Below are positions 1-11,800 of a stretch of DNA of 64,000 nt, one piece after another. Source of the stretch: Lactonifactor longoviformis DSM 17459 (GTDB lineage Bacteria > Bacillota > Clostridia > Lachnospirales > Lachnospiraceae); NCBI RefSeq assembly GCF_900129135.1, contig NZ_FQVI01000016.1, forward strand, positions 37,204 to 101,203. The letters are read 5' to 3'. Each line of letters begins with the position of its first letter. Position 1 is the stretch's first letter. A model generated the notes under the pieces. The model searched no databases and had not been told where the DNA came from. It was given only the letters and a program-made list of their open reading frames with translations. Made by a program: the position numbers and the translations under genes.

Positions 1-2822
1 CTTTCTGCAAATCCTTTGTACCTGACGCGGCAATTACGGTGACGGAATATAAGCTGGTGAAATATATTAAAGATATTTACTCCTCCGGGACAACCGCTAT
101 GATGATTGTAGATATTATCAGGGCAGTTTACTCTGCTGCGGACTATCTGTTTGACTGGAGCTCGAAGGTGGAGAATCTTCAGAAGCTTCGGTTTACTGCC
201 AGCCTGACGTACGCATTCCGGATGAAATATCTGGATGCCAGGAGGCAGGACAGCAATGGGGCGCTTAAGGCACTGAAATATCTGATTAAAATGCGGCTGA
301 TTGGAGAAAAGGCTTATGTAGAATCCATTCCCGGGGAACAGAGGGCATCCCTGCTGGAGGTCATCAGCCGGGAACAGCAGACTGCCTATGAGTCTCTGGA
401 AGAGTACTACAGGCAAAAATCCACAGAAATTATAAGCAGCCGGGATCAGCTGTTTAATGCCTCCTACAAGGAACTGCACCTGGCGGAAGGCCCTGAGGTA
501 ACTTTGAATTATGCAGACTGCTGTACCGTCGAGAGTTTCGGTGAGGAATATGAGTATTCCTGGAATGGTGTAAACTGGAAGGATGGGGAAGGAGCTGTTA
601 TCCACTTTACTCCCCGGGAAGCAGGACAGGTGCTGTGGGTGAGAAGAAAAGCTTCCGGGGCAGAACTGGCAGGTAATATTACCAAGACTGCCATACCTGG
701 AATTCCTTATCTTACCGGGGATATTGCCTGCTGCCGAAAGGATGGATACTATCTGTTTGAAAACCTCCCTGAGGGGGCGTATGAGTATCTGCTTCTGGAT
801 GCGGCTGCAGAGCCTGACTGGTCAGCAGCCGGGGAATTCACATATCAGGCGGGAGAACGTCTGAAGACGGAGGAGACGGGGAAATATATCGTACTGAGGA
901 GACTGGGAAGCAATGACGGATCGTATCTGACTTCTTATGGAAAGCAGATCGCGATCACGTATCCGGTAACCATTCAGGTACAGGCAGCAGCGGGCGGCAC
1001 TGTATCCGGGGGCGGGGCGTATCTGCCCGGTGAGGCGGCTGTACTCAGGGCAGAACCAGACTACGGATATGAATTTGCCGGGTGGTATAAAGATAATACT
1101 TTAGTTGCCGAAACGCCGGAATATCACTTGTATGTACAAGAGGAAGGGACTTATGAGGCCAGATTTTTGGAGAAAGAGAAGGGAAGGGTTGTAGTTTCAG
1201 GCAGTCCCTCCAATGGAGGACAGCTTACCGGAGGCGGTATGTATCCGGCAGGAGAAGAGGTCACTATACAGGCAAGACCGGCAGATGGATGGCGGTTCCT
1301 GGGCTGGTACCGGGGGGACACCTGTGTCACCAGCGCCGGATCCTACATTACTGTCTGCAGGGAAGGAGAGGAACATTATACGGCCAGATTTGAGAGAATC
1401 CCCGGGAAGAATGTTAGGATCTACAGCAAGTACCCATTTACCATTAATGGGAATGTACTGTCGGAAGAGGAATATAAGGACGGCGTATATTCAAAAACGT
1501 GGGAGGCCGGTCAGAAGCTCCGGCTCTGCGCTGCGGACGAAAATGGGAGTTTTGCTTACTGGGCTTACGGCAGCGGGCAGATTCTGAGCCGGAAAGCTGA
1601 GTGTACGATTACAATGGCTGAATCTGTTGACTTGTATGCAGTATATGCGGATCAAAACAATGATAAATCCACAGTAGTATTCCTGAATTTCTATGGGCAG
1701 GTGGTTGCAAACCATGAGTATACGGTCAGAAGCAATATCCTGTTTCCATCAGGTCCATCCCGCCTTGGGTATGTATTTGCGGGATGGGATAAGACAGAAG
1801 AGGTGATCCGGCAGGAGATTGCAGGTGGAAAGGGATTGATAGAAGTAAAACCTCTGTATGAAGAAAAAGAGGCGGTATGGAATATGTTACTGGAGAATGG
1901 GGAGATTGTGTACGCTTCACAGAAGCCTGCGGCAGAAGGAAAATATCCGGAGGGGACACATTTGACCGTGAAGGCAAATCCCCCGGAAGCAGGAATGAAA
2001 TTTGCCTGTTGGACTGACAGAAGCGGGAATGTTATCAGTTACCGGGAAACCTATACCTTTATCTTGACTGGAGATACTGCGTTAAATCCTGTCTATGCCG
2101 AAACGGGGACAGAGACAGAAGCAGGTCTGGTGCTGGCAGTAACAGATACGAATACCTTCCTGGAGGACAATGTCAGAAAGATGTCTTTTACCATTGCCAG
2201 GGAATTGCCGGAGGATAAAAAGATTCTGTCCCACGGAGTTCTTTACACCACCGATCCGGCTCTTGCCTCCGACAAAGAAATGATCAGAGGCAGCAGTGCC
2301 ATGGAGAGGGAAATACCCGTGGAAGGAAATTCCGGGATTTACCGGCTTGTCATTAATAATATAGAACCGGAGAAAGTGTATTACTGCAGAAGTTATCTGG
2401 TATATCAGAAGGAAGACGGAACAGAAAAAGTGGTTTACAGCAGGATCGCTTCCAATATTTATATAGAAGAAAAGCCTGTTCTGCGGATTACAGAAATCGG
2501 AAGTTATGAGGAAGACGGAGTGCGAAAGCTGTCTTTTACCTCCTCCCGCAGTGTGCCTGAGGACTGCCGGCTGCTGGAGTTTGGCTTCTTATATACTATT
2601 CAGGGCGAAGAAGCCTTCGAAAAAAAGATGACCCTGGAGAATAAGAAACTCAAAAAATATCAGGCTGCTTTCACCAGGCCGGACGGTATCTTTATCTTCT
2701 CACTGAGAAATGCCAGGGAAGGGGTGAGGTGCTATGCCAGAGCCTATCTGGTCTACCGGGATCGGGACGGAAACCAGCATACGCAATACAGCAATATTGC
2801 CCAGAACGTTTACCTGAAGTAA
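1..2822 (+). CDS. C-terminal part of a giant surface protein (5' end outside window)
   Basis: The frame is open to the left edge of the window, so this is the 3' part of a longer gene; a GTG at 39 is internal. The 940 visible residues align throughout with the last ~900 residues of the 4715-residue protein at 5810-19957. Examples are the shared VENLQKLR segment near nt 165, two tandem bacterial repeat modules with GYEFAGWY and GWRFLGWY motifs (nt 958-1400), and a duplicated C-terminal module (nt 2128-2822) that ends NVYLK, against NVYLEN in the paralog. No LPXTG motif, S-layer homology domain or C-terminal membrane segment is visible, so the attachment mode is unknown. By homology it is a secreted or surface protein, possibly adhesive; its function is inferred only from the family. 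Confidence 0.85.
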   Translation, partial: FCKSFVPDAAITVTEYKLVKYIKDIYSSGTTAMMIVDIIRAVYSAADYLFDWSSKVENLQKLRFTASLTYAFRMKYLDARRQDSNGALKALKYLIKMRLIGEKAYVESIPGEQRASLLEVISREQQTAYESLEEYYRQKSTEIISSRDQLFNASYKELHLAEGPEVTLNYADCCTVESFGEEYEYSWNGVNWKDGEGAVIHFTPREAGQVLWVRRKASGAELAGNITKTAIPGIPYLTGDIACCRKDGYYLFENLPEGAYEYLLLDAAAEPDWSAAGEFTYQAGERLKTEETGKYIVLRRLGSNDGSYLTSYGKQIAITYPVTIQVQAAAGGTVSGGGAYLPGEAAVLRAEPDYGYEFAGWYKDNTLVAETPEYHLYVQEEGTYEARFLEKEKGRVVVSGSPSNGGQLTGGGMYPAGEEVTIQARPADGWRFLGWYRGDTCVTSAGSYITVCREGEEHYTARFERIPGKNVRIYSKYPFTINGNVLSEEEYKDGVYSKTWEAGQKLRLCAADENGSFAYWAYGSGQILSRKAECTITMAESVDLYAVYADQNNDKSTVVFLNFYGQVVANHEYTVRSNILFPSGPSRLGYVFAGWDKTEEVIRQEIAGGKGLIEVKPLYEEKEAVWNMLLENGEIVYASQKPAAEGKYPEGTHLTVKANPPEAGMKFACWTDRSGNVISYRETYTFILTGDTALNPVYAETGTETEAGLVLAVTDTNTFLEDNVRKMSFTIARELPEDKKILSHGVLYTTDPALASDKEMIRGSSAMEREIPVEGNSGIYRLVINNIEPEKVYYCRSYLVYQKEDGTEKVVYSRIASNIYIEEKPVLRITEIGSYEEDGVRKLSFTSSRSVPEDCRLLEFGFLYTIQGEEAFEKKMTLENKKLKKYQAAFTRPDGIFIFSLRNAREGVRCYARAYLVYRDRDGNQHTQYSNIAQNVYLK

Positions 2823-2862
2823 AATGGGACAGGGCAGATTGAATTTGGGACAGGCCGATCTG

Positions 2863-2904
2863 ATTTGGGGACGTGTACTTTCTAGAAAGTACACGTCCCC
2901 AAAT
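2863..2904. terminator. Perfect 21-bp palindrome after the first giant gene
   Basis: Two 21-nt arms (2863-2883 and 2884-2904) are exact reverse complements with no spacer; the core is GGGGACGTGTACTTTCT and its complement. It lies 41 nt after the stop codon. A related hairpin with the same GGGGACGTGT core lies after the next gene at 5744-5785, and both are preceded by a GGGACAGGGCAG sequence just after the stop codon. It may act as a bidirectional terminator. The repeated context also fits a REP-like intergenic repeat. There is no clear T run on the plus strand. Confidence 0.6.
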
Positions 2905-2915
2905 TGCGTCCAAAA

Positions 2916-2946
2916 TTGCCAAATTACGGGAAATATATGTTATAAT
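2916..2946 (+). promoter_or_regulatory. Candidate promoter of the SIR2-NACHT gene
   Basis: A TTGCCA box at 2916-2921 and a TATAAT box at 2941-2946 are separated by 19 nt; the -10 box is preceded by TG at -15/-14 (extended -10). The ATG at 2979 lies about 25 nt downstream of the expected start of transcription. The long spacer is slightly unfavourable, but the extended -10 compensates. This would give the gene its own transcription independent of the upstream giant gene. Confidence 0.5.
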
Positions 2947-2978
2947 AAAACATAGTATGATTGTTTGAGGTGGCGGCT

Positions 2979-5702
2979 ATGACCATAGAAGAACTGAAGA
3001 GATTTGAGTCCAACAAAAGCAGATTTGAAGAGATGTATCAGTGTGACAGGAATGATATTGTCCCGTTTATAGGTGCCGGTGTGTCTAAGGGATGCGGGTT
3101 TTACACCTGGAATGAGCTTATCAGAAGGGTAGCAGACAATTATCTCTCGGAGGATGAATTCGAAGCATTATCTGCCAGATTTGATAATATGGAATTGGTC
3201 GACGAGCTCATCGCTCTTGTGAATGGAAATGTCACCGCAGTAAAGAAGAGAATTGCGGATTTAATTATAAATTGTGAGTTCCATCAGACAAATGTTGTCA
3301 AAAGTTTGGTGTCAGGGTTTTCTAAATGTTTGATTACTACAAACTATGACAGGGTTCTGGAGGAAGCGCTTGCCCTTCAGGGGGAAAGGGCTCCGGTGAT
3401 TCTGCCGGTTATGGCAGATCAGACTGCGGGAGCCCTCCAGGATAAGAGGGGTTGTATATTGAAGGTGCATGGAACTGTAGAGGAACTATCGAGTATGATC
3501 CTGGCCAGAGAGGATTATGTGAAGGCGTATGGTACGGAGGGGACGCTGGATGTATCCAGGCCGGTACCGCTGGCACTCCAGCTTTTATTTTCCGGAAAGA
3601 GGATTTTATTTGCAGGCTGCAGCCTGGAGAAGGATCGAACCTTAGAGGTTTTAAGCAGGGTGATACATCAGAATCACCATATCAATCACTATGCGGTTCT
3701 TCCCTGCCCAAATGATGCAAGGGAGAAGAATGCATTAAATATCAGGCTGGATGCTTTAGGGATTCTTCCGGTTTTCTACCCGGAGGGGCGGCATGAGTGT
3801 CTCGAGATAATACTGGAAGATCTTATAAGAAACAGCAAAACCAGCAGGACGCTGGTCAAGAAGACCGGTGGAAAAAGATGGAGCAGAAGTCTGGTGCAGG
3901 CTCAGAAGGAGATGGAGGCTAATCAGGTGATTCTTCCCTGGATGCGCAGCAGCGCCGGATTCCGTGCGGTGTTTCCGGAATTATTTATTCCACCCAGGAT
4001 ACAGGGGATAAAGTCAAGAACACGGCTTTTTGCAGAACATCTTGTGAAGGAGTTTGGAGAACGCAATCTGGTGATTACCGGAAATGCCGGGGGCGGAAAA
4101 ACCACACTTTTGAAGTATGTATTCTTATTTGAGAATCCGGAGGATGAGATTCTTTATCTTCACGCATCGGCTCTGGGAAAAAATGAGTGCTCCGAATATG
4201 AGGAGGGAGTAATCGGGTACCTATTGGGAAGAAGGAGGACGAAAACCCATAAGCTGATTCTCCTGGATGGTATTGATGAGGAATTTCTGGATAAACCGGA
4301 AGAACTATACAGACTCCTAGAACAGATTGGAAAGAACAGACAGATCCATGTCTGGCTTGGCTGGAGAAAAGATCACTACGGCAGCTGTGAAAATGAAACT
4401 ATCAATCGCTTTTTCTATGAGACAGCAGAGATCTTGGATTGGACCCAGGATATGGCCAGAGATTATATACATAATTACTGCAGGAAGCTTGGACTGAAGG
4501 GAGTGGCAGAGAGGGCAGAAGAACTGATGACATCAGGAGATGAAGTCAGGGAATTAATGCGTTCCCCCTTTCATGTGGCGCTAATGCTTTATCTGATAGA
4601 GGCTGAGAAGGAACAGCCGCCTGGAACGCGGTGCTCTGGTATCAAAAGCTTGTATGAATTATATGAAACCTTCTTTGTCTGCTGGTGGAAAAAGGAAAAA
4701 AGCAGGGGAACCACCAGAGGCAGTCTGGACGAAATCAGGACATATTTATGGAAGGCGGCAGAGGCTACCTATTATGGAGGCACATGCCTGCTGGAAAATG
4801 AGGATTCAGCGGCGGAAGGACTGCTGTACATAGATAATGTGGGGAGTTCGTCAGAAAAAAAGATAGTGCGGGGATTTTATCACAGAAGCTTTTGCTCCTT
4901 CTTTCGGGCAAACATGATTCTGGATGCCATGGAGAAAGAAAAAGGATTTTTGGCGGAGGCATTGTCAAAGCCCCTGCGCAACGATATCACGGATTTCGTA
5001 CGAAGCGGAATCGGTGATATCCACGACAGGAAAAAGCTGGAGAGGATTCAGCATACACTTATGAATCTGTATATAGAACTTGTGGAACCGGGAGAGACAG
5101 ACCTTACAGAAGATTTGAAAGAGGAGATACGCAAATTGGATGAGGACGATGCCTTTTATCTTAAAAACGAACTAGTATATTTAATTACACGATATCCCAG
5201 AACCTCTGTAAAGGTAAACGAGTTTGTACAGATGGTGGCACAGATAGAAGAGGATCCCTATATGAGGCTGGACATTGCTTACGGGGCAGTGCTTACAGGC
5301 CCTTATGAGCTGGCGCTGGAATATGCCAAAAGGCTGAAGCCCGGAACAGAGGAGGATTTCGTAAATCGTTCCTGGACAGTGGCTTACTTTGGGGATGTAC
5401 AGGCTGTACCCTACCACTACAGGGACACGGAACAGGCGCCGTGGACAAAGGCCAGGGAAGCAAGGATAAAACGTCTGCAGTCCCGGAAAGAAAAAGCCAT
5501 GCGGTTCCGGATACTGGATCTGCCGCTGCTGTACTGCTTTTATGCAAGCAGGGACTGGAAGGATGCAACGCTGCAGGATTATGAGACCATCAGACAGACT
5601 GAGATAGAGGGCAATTATTTTACAGAAGAAGAAAAACAGTTTTTGAAAGAACAGAAGGAGAAGCTGCTGGCAGCTTTTGAAGAGAAAATAGAAATAAGAT
5701 AA
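2979..5702 (+). CDS. SIR2-NACHT STAND protein, predicted anti-phage NLR-like sensor/effector
   Basis: A 907-residue protein; the ATG at 2979 is preferred over an upstream TTG at 2961 because GAGGTGG lies just ahead of it. Residues ~15-280 form a SIR2-like domain with GAGVSKG at 32-38, TTNYD at 120-124 and KVHGT around His164. Asn122 and His164 correspond to the residues used by SIR2-type NAD hydrolases. A P-loop GNAGGGKTT is at 368-376 and a Walker B LILLDGIDE at 426-434, the acidic form typical of NACHT ATPases. A FYHRSFCSFF motif follows, resembling the end of NACHT winged-helix regions. The C-terminus (~650-907) looks helical and would be the sensing part. Known SIR2-STAND proteins deplete NAD upon phage recognition; that role here is inference. 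It stands alone between two giant paralogous surface genes. Confidence 0.88.
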   Translation: MTIEELKRFESNKSRFEEMYQCDRNDIVPFIGAGVSKGCGFYTWNELIRRVADNYLSEDEFEALSARFDNMELVDELIALVNGNVTAVKKRIADLIINCEFHQTNVVKSLVSGFSKCLITTNYDRVLEEALALQGERAPVILPVMADQTAGALQDKRGCILKVHGTVEELSSMILAREDYVKAYGTEGTLDVSRPVPLALQLLFSGKRILFAGCSLEKDRTLEVLSRVIHQNHHINHYAVLPCPNDAREKNALNIRLDALGILPVFYPEGRHECLEIILEDLIRNSKTSRTLVKKTGGKRWSRSLVQAQKEMEANQVILPWMRSSAGFRAVFPELFIPPRIQGIKSRTRLFAEHLVKEFGERNLVITGNAGGGKTTLLKYVFLFENPEDEILYLHASALGKNECSEYEEGVIGYLLGRRRTKTHKLILLDGIDEEFLDKPEELYRLLEQIGKNRQIHVWLGWRKDHYGSCENETINRFFYETAEILDWTQDMARDYIHNYCRKLGLKGVAERAEELMTSGDEVRELMRSPFHVALMLYLIEAEKEQPPGTRCSGIKSLYELYETFFVCWWKKEKSRGTTRGSLDEIRTYLWKAAEATYYGGTCLLENEDSAAEGLLYIDNVGSSSEKKIVRGFYHRSFCSFFRANMILDAMEKEKGFLAEALSKPLRNDITDFVRSGIGDIHDRKKLERIQHTLMNLYIELVEPGETDLTEDLKEEIRKLDEDDAFYLKNELVYLITRYPRTSVKVNEFVQMVAQIEEDPYMRLDIAYGAVLTGPYELALEYAKRLKPGTEEDFVNRSWTVAYFGDVQAVPYHYRDTEQAPWTKAREARIKRLQSRKEKAMRFRILDLPLLYCFYASRDWKDATLQDYETIRQTEIEGNYFTEEEKQFLKEQKEKLLAAFEEKIEIR

Positions 5703-5743
5703 AAAGGGACAGGGCAGTTTGAAAATGGGACACCCCTACCCCT

Positions 5744-5785
5744 AAAGGGGGACGTGTTCCTTCTAAAAAGAACACGTCCCCTTTT
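5744..5785. terminator. Second GGGGACGTGT-type hairpin, terminator-like
   Basis: Arms 5744-5759 and 5770-5785 form a 16-bp stem with one G-T pair around a 10-nt loop; the distal arm ends in a T run, as in a Rho-independent terminator for the SIR2-NACHT gene. The arms share the GGGGACGTGT core with the palindrome at 2863-2904. The sequence between stop codon and stem again carries GGGACAGGGCAG. The two copies thus bracket the SIR2-NACHT gene. Confidence 0.65.
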
Positions 5786-5809
5786 TACCAAAATCAGGAG
5801 GAGAAACAG

Positions 5810-8800
5810 ATGAAAAAACGATTTATTGCGTTATTGCTGGCTTTGACAATGCTGGTGGATTCTCCGGGCATGATCTATGCATCCCAGTTGGAATCTTCCA
5901 CAGAGTACAGTAGCGGGGAAGCGGAAACTAATCCCGGGGAGACGGCAGAACCTCGGGAATTCCAGGATTTTGTTTTTGACAATGGTACGATTACCGGTTA
6001 TACCGGAACTTCCAGCGAGATTGTTATTCCGGAGGAGATTGACGGCATTCCGGTGACGGAGATTGGTCTCTATGCGTTTTCGGAGATGGAGAGCATTGTC
6101 CATGTCTCTTTTCCTGCTACGCTGAAGAAAATTGGAAACGGCGCTTTCAGAAAATGCCGGAACCTGGAGGGAGAGCTTATAGTTCCGGACAGTGTGGAAT
6201 ATATTGGCGTGGACGCGTTTAATGAATGTACAAGTCTGACCAGTCTGTCTCTGGGAAATGGAGTAAAGACAATCGAGGGCTATGCGTTTTATGGGTGTAC
6301 CGGCCTTACCGGAGAACTTGTGCTGCCTGAAAACTTGGAAAAGATTGGGGAGGCTGCCTTCCGGGACTGCACCGGACTTTCCGGGACTTTGAAGCTTCCG
6401 GATACTTTGAAAACACTGGAGTCCGGTGTGTTCTACGGCTGCAGCGGATTCTCCGGGGAGCTTGACATCCCGGATCAGGTAAAGCAGCTGGAGAGTAAGA
6501 CATTCTATGGGATGTCCGGAATTTCCGGGTTTTATGTCGGTGCTTCGGTTGAGCAGATTAATGTGGCGGGACCCAGCTTCCAGGCCGGAACCTTCGATGG
6601 GTGTACCGGAGCGGAATTTATAAAGTTTAGATCTTCGGTCCCTCCTGATCTGGGAGGATTGATAGAAACGTTTTCTGATATGACGTCTCTGAATCGAATC
6701 TGGGTCCCCGCAGAGAGTTATAAGGCTTATAATCTGGCCTACCAGAATTACGTGCCGGATTCGGCCAGGATCTTTACAGAGTCAAGTTCACCTTTTCTCT
6801 CTGACAATGAGGGCGTGCTCATCGGGTATGTGGGAGAGGAAGAGGCGGTCCGGGTTCCTGACGGGATTACCGCCATCGGTGCCGGCGCGTTCAGGAATAA
6901 TACATCAGTGAAAAAAATAGTACTTCCTGCGCAGCTCAGTTCTATAGGTAAAAATGCGTTTGCAGGCTGCACCCAGCTGGCCGAGCTTCAGTTTCTGGGA
7001 GAGGCTCCGCCGGATGTTTCAGAAAATCCGGATATTTTTCAGAATCTGGAAAGCCTTACTGCTCTGAAAGTACCCCTGGGCTTTTATGATACGTATCGAA
7101 ATGCCTACGGATCCTACCTGCCTGAGAAGACTGTGCTCTCAGAAACCGGAGCAGAGGATTTTCAGATAGACGGAACTGTGCTCACCAGGTATACAGGAAC
7201 AGAGAGCCAGGTGCGGATTCCGGAAGGAATTACAGAAATTGCTCCCTATGTATTTCAGAATAACGCCGCAGTTAAGAAGGTAATCTTCCCGGATTCTCTT
7301 CAGAAAATTGGAGATTACGCATTCGACGGCTGCAGCGGGCTGACTTCTCTGGAGTTGAATCAGGGCCTGCAGTCCATAGGGATCTGTGCGTTTCAGAACT
7401 GCGGCAATATAGAAGGCAGTTTCACGGTTCCGTCTTCGGTGGCAACCATTGGGGCAGGGGCTTTTTCCTGGTGCTCCGGCATAGAAGCTCTGGTTTTGGA
7501 AGAGGGAATCGCATCCATTGGAACCGAGGCTTTCCTCGGCTGCAGCGGCATCACGGGCACTCTGCGCCTTCCGGATACTCTGACTGCCATAGAAGCGAAA
7601 AGCTTTATGGACTGCAGCGGCATTGAGAATATTTTCTTACCGGGGATGCTTGAGAGAATCGGCAGACAGGCTTTTGAGAACTGTTCAGGATTCCAGGGAG
7701 AACTGATCATTCCCGACACGGTAACTACGGTTGAATATGCTGCTTTTAAAGGTATGAGCAAACTTACCGGCGTTGTGATAGGGGAAAATGCTGCGTATCT
7801 GAACAGCGGCGGATACAGCGACATTTCTCTGTTTTACGGCTGTATTTCCCTTGAAACTATAACATTTTTGGGCGCTGCGGCCCCGTACTTCGGTGCTGTG
7901 GGGGATGCCTTTTCGGGACTGACCAGTCTGAAACACCTTATTATTCCCCAGGGATCCTATGAAAGCTATATAGCTGTCTTCGGGGATGGCCTTCCAGAAG
8001 GCATTTATCCCAAAGAAGCTGGGGCAGAGGACTTTGTAATAGATGAAAACAGACTGATAGCCTACTTTGGGGAGGATTCTGCAGTGCAGGTGCCGGAAGG
8101 GGTTACCTCTATCGGAACCAGTGCATTCTACAACCGCACAAAGGTTGAACAGGTGATATTGCCGGACAGCGTACAGGTGATTGGAGAAAGCGCCTTTAAA
8201 GAGTGCGGGCAGCTGAAAAGTATCCGGCTGGGCAACGGCATACAGGAAATCAAAAATAGTGCATTCCGAAACTGCAGCAGCCTGGCTCAAAAGCTGGAAC
8301 TGCCTCAGGGAGTTACAAAAATCGGGGACTATGCATTCTCCGGATGCGTGAAACTCAGCGGACTGGAACTGCCGGAAGGCCTCTCAGAGATAGGAATATC
8401 CGCATTTGAAAATTGTACAGGTCTGACAGGCGGCCTCAGTCTTCCCAACGGACTGGAGACGATTGGGAGCGACGCGTTTTACAACTGCTCCGGACTGAGC
8501 GGAAGCCTGACGATACCTGGGACGGTTAAGACTATACAAAGCAATGCATTTGCCGGGTGTCATGGCCTGACAGGAAGGCTGATAATTCCGGACAGCGTCA
8601 CAGAAATCGGGCAAAGTGCATTCTACAATTGCTCGGGATTTACCGGCCTCACACTTTCAGAAAACTTAACAACGGTGAGATATTATACTTTTTACGGGTG
8701 TTCAGGCGTAGAGGGGCAGCTAATTATCCCTGACAGCGTTGTCACAGTGGAATACTATGCCTTCTGGGGAATGCAGCATCTGACCTCTGCCGTAATCGGC

Positions 8801-11800
8801 GCCAGCGTGGAAGAACTCAATGCAGGCAGCTATTATGGAGATACAAGCTTCGAGGGCTGCTCCTCGCTGGAAGAAATAAAGTTTCTCGGTACCGAACCTC
8901 CTAACCTTTCAAATGGCACCTCCACGTTCCGGAATCTGCAGAGCCTGAAGAAAATCAGGGTTCCGGCCGGAACGTATCAGATATATATGCAGGTGTACAA
9001 TTCCTTTCTGACGGATCAGATAACACTTTTAGAAGAGGGGGCAGATGAGTTCCTGATCCGGGATCAGGTGCTGGTGAGTTACAGCGGAACAGGAACAGAA
9101 GTACAGATTCCCGGCGGCGTTACAGAGATAGGAACAGGGGCATTTTTGAACAATGGGTCTGTTCAGAAAGTACATATGCCTGACTCTGTAGTGACTATCA
9201 GCAATAATGCGTTTAAAAACTGCGCAGAACTCAGAGAAATTAATTTCTCTGCAAATTTGAAAACTATCCGGGCAAATGCGTTCAGCAATTGCGCAAGCCT
9301 TCAAAAAATCGAGCTAAACTCTGGCCTTCGGGACATAGGGGGCTATGCCTTCTACAATTGCAGCGGTCTGAATCAGGAACTGGTGCTCCCTGATACGGTC
9401 GAAGAAATCGGAGACTATGCATTTTTCCAATGTACCAGTCTCACAGGTCTTACGCTTTCCGCAGGACTTACAAAGGTAGGTACGGGCAGCTTCTGGTACT
9501 GCAGAAACATTGCCGGAGAGCTTAGGATACCGGAATCATTAACATGGATCTCCAACTACAGCTTTGCCGATTGTCAGGGCCTGACAGGCCTGTCGCTGCC
9601 GGACGGCATGAAGAGTATTCAGAATGGGGCATTTTCAGGCTGTACCGGGCTGTCTGGTACGCTGCGCTTTCCTGACAGTATTACCTACCTTGGGGACGAG
9701 GCTTTTTCAGGCTGCAGCGGATTAACAGGGCTGAAATTGTCTGAAAACCTGGAATCTGTTACTAATAGTGCATTCCGGGGCTGCACAGGAATAGAAGGAG
9801 AGCTTGTCATACCGGATAAAGTCACATACCTGGGATACACAGCATTTGCAGGACTCGAAAAGGTTACAAGCGTGGTCATAGGCGCTAAGGTGACACTGCT
9901 TGGCGGATACGTAAATATATACGATAACAACAGCTTCCTGAACTGCACGTCCCTGGAACGGATGATTTTTAAAGGCACCACCCCTCCTGAGCTGAGATAC
10001 AATACAGAAATGTTCCGGCAGCTGCCGGCGCTTAAGATACTGCAGGTACCCGGCGGATCTTACGGCGTATACGCGGCAGCCTACGGGGATTACCTTCCGG
10101 AGGGAGTGGTAATTCGTGAGGAAGGTGCAGATGACTTTATCACAGACGGCACCGTGCTGGTTCATTATGCCGGCAGTGCAGAGGAAGTACAGGTGCCTGA
10201 AGGGATCACAGAGATAGGAACGGGAGCCTTTCTGAATAACACTTCTGTGACAAAGATAAGCCTGCCTGACACCGTGGAAAAAATCGGCGTAAACGCCTTC
10301 CGCAGCTGCGGCAGTCTGAAAGAAGTCACATTCGGCAGCGGCCTTGCGGAGATCGGGGACTACGCTTTTTACCAGTGCAGAAATTTGACTCAGAGGCTGG
10401 TGCTTCCGGAAGGTCTTAAAACTATCTGCACCTACGCTTTTGCAGAGTGCGGGAACATAACGGGTGTGACGCTTCCTCCGGAAATAGAACAGATCGGAAG
10501 TTATGCTTTCTACCAGTGTACGGGTATGACCGGAAATCTTACCATTCCCGGGACTTTAAAGAGAGTGGAATACAGTACCTTCGATGGCTGCAGCAGCCTT
10601 ACAGGCCTTACCCTGGAAGACGGGGTGGAGGCTGTTGCCGCCTGTGCCTTCCGTGGCTGCCGGAGCATGGCGGGGGAACTCTATCTCCCGGACAGCATTA
10701 CACTTCTGGACAGCGAGGCATTTTCCAGCTGCCAGAGCTTTACAAGCCTTCGTCTTTCGGAGAAATTAACCATGATTCCTTATCTCTGTTTTGCATATTG
10801 TGCGGGCCTGGAAGGGGAGATTACCATTCCCGACAGCGTAACCACCATAGGAAACCATGCATTCTATGGCCTGTCCAATATTACAGCAGTTACCATAGGC
10901 AGAGGCGTTGCTACGATCTACAATAGAGTTGATGACAGTTGTTTCAGCGGCTGCAATAAGTTGGAACAGATACGTTTCCTGGGCGATACCCCGCCTGATC
11001 TGTACAATACATACGGTGCCTTCCGGGGACTTCCTTCGCTGGCACGTATCCTCATACCCAGAGGAACCTACAGGGCGTATACAGATGCTACTTATGCAAC
11101 CGCACTTCCTGACAGTGTCCGTATGACAGAAGAGGGCAGCGGCGATTTCGTGATAAAGGATACGGAGCTAATCGCCTACTGCGGCACGGACGAGGAAGTA
11201 AACATTCCGGAAGGAATCACTGCAATAGGGAGAGAAGCCTTCCGGAATAATCAGGAAACCAAGAGGGTAAACTTCCCCCGATCTCTCCAAAAAATAGAGA
11301 AGAATGCTTTCAAAAACTGTACACAGCTAGTCGGCCCGTTAAAGCTGCCGGACAAGCTTACCGGGATCGGCGAGTCGGCGTTCCAGAACTGTTCGGCACT
11401 TAGCGGTGTCCTGGCAATCCCGGACAGTGTCGCTGCAATTGATTTATATGCCTTCCAGTCCTGCAGTTCCCTTTCCGGACTGCGCCTGGGCAGCGGGATA
11501 GAAAAAATCGGCCGGAATGCTTTTGAGAACTGTACAGGTCTGAAAGGAGATCTGTACCTTCCGGACAGTCTGACAACGCTGGAGGACGCTGCTTTCAGCG
11601 GGTGCTCAGGACTGGACGGCACTCTGCGGCTATCCGGGAATCTGACAGTCATTCGTCAGAGTGTTTTTGCCAACTGCAGCAGTCTTTCAGGGGAATTGAT
11701 TATTCCGGATAAAGTGAAGGAAATATACAGCTATGCCTTTTTGGGAGACGAGAATTTCACCAGTCTGACGGTTGGAAAAAACGTTCAAATCATGAATCAT

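Noticed and set aside
10447..10926. 159-codon plus-strand frame inside the LRR region
   Set aside because: It overlaps the giant gene in another frame, and repeats produce such open frames regularly.
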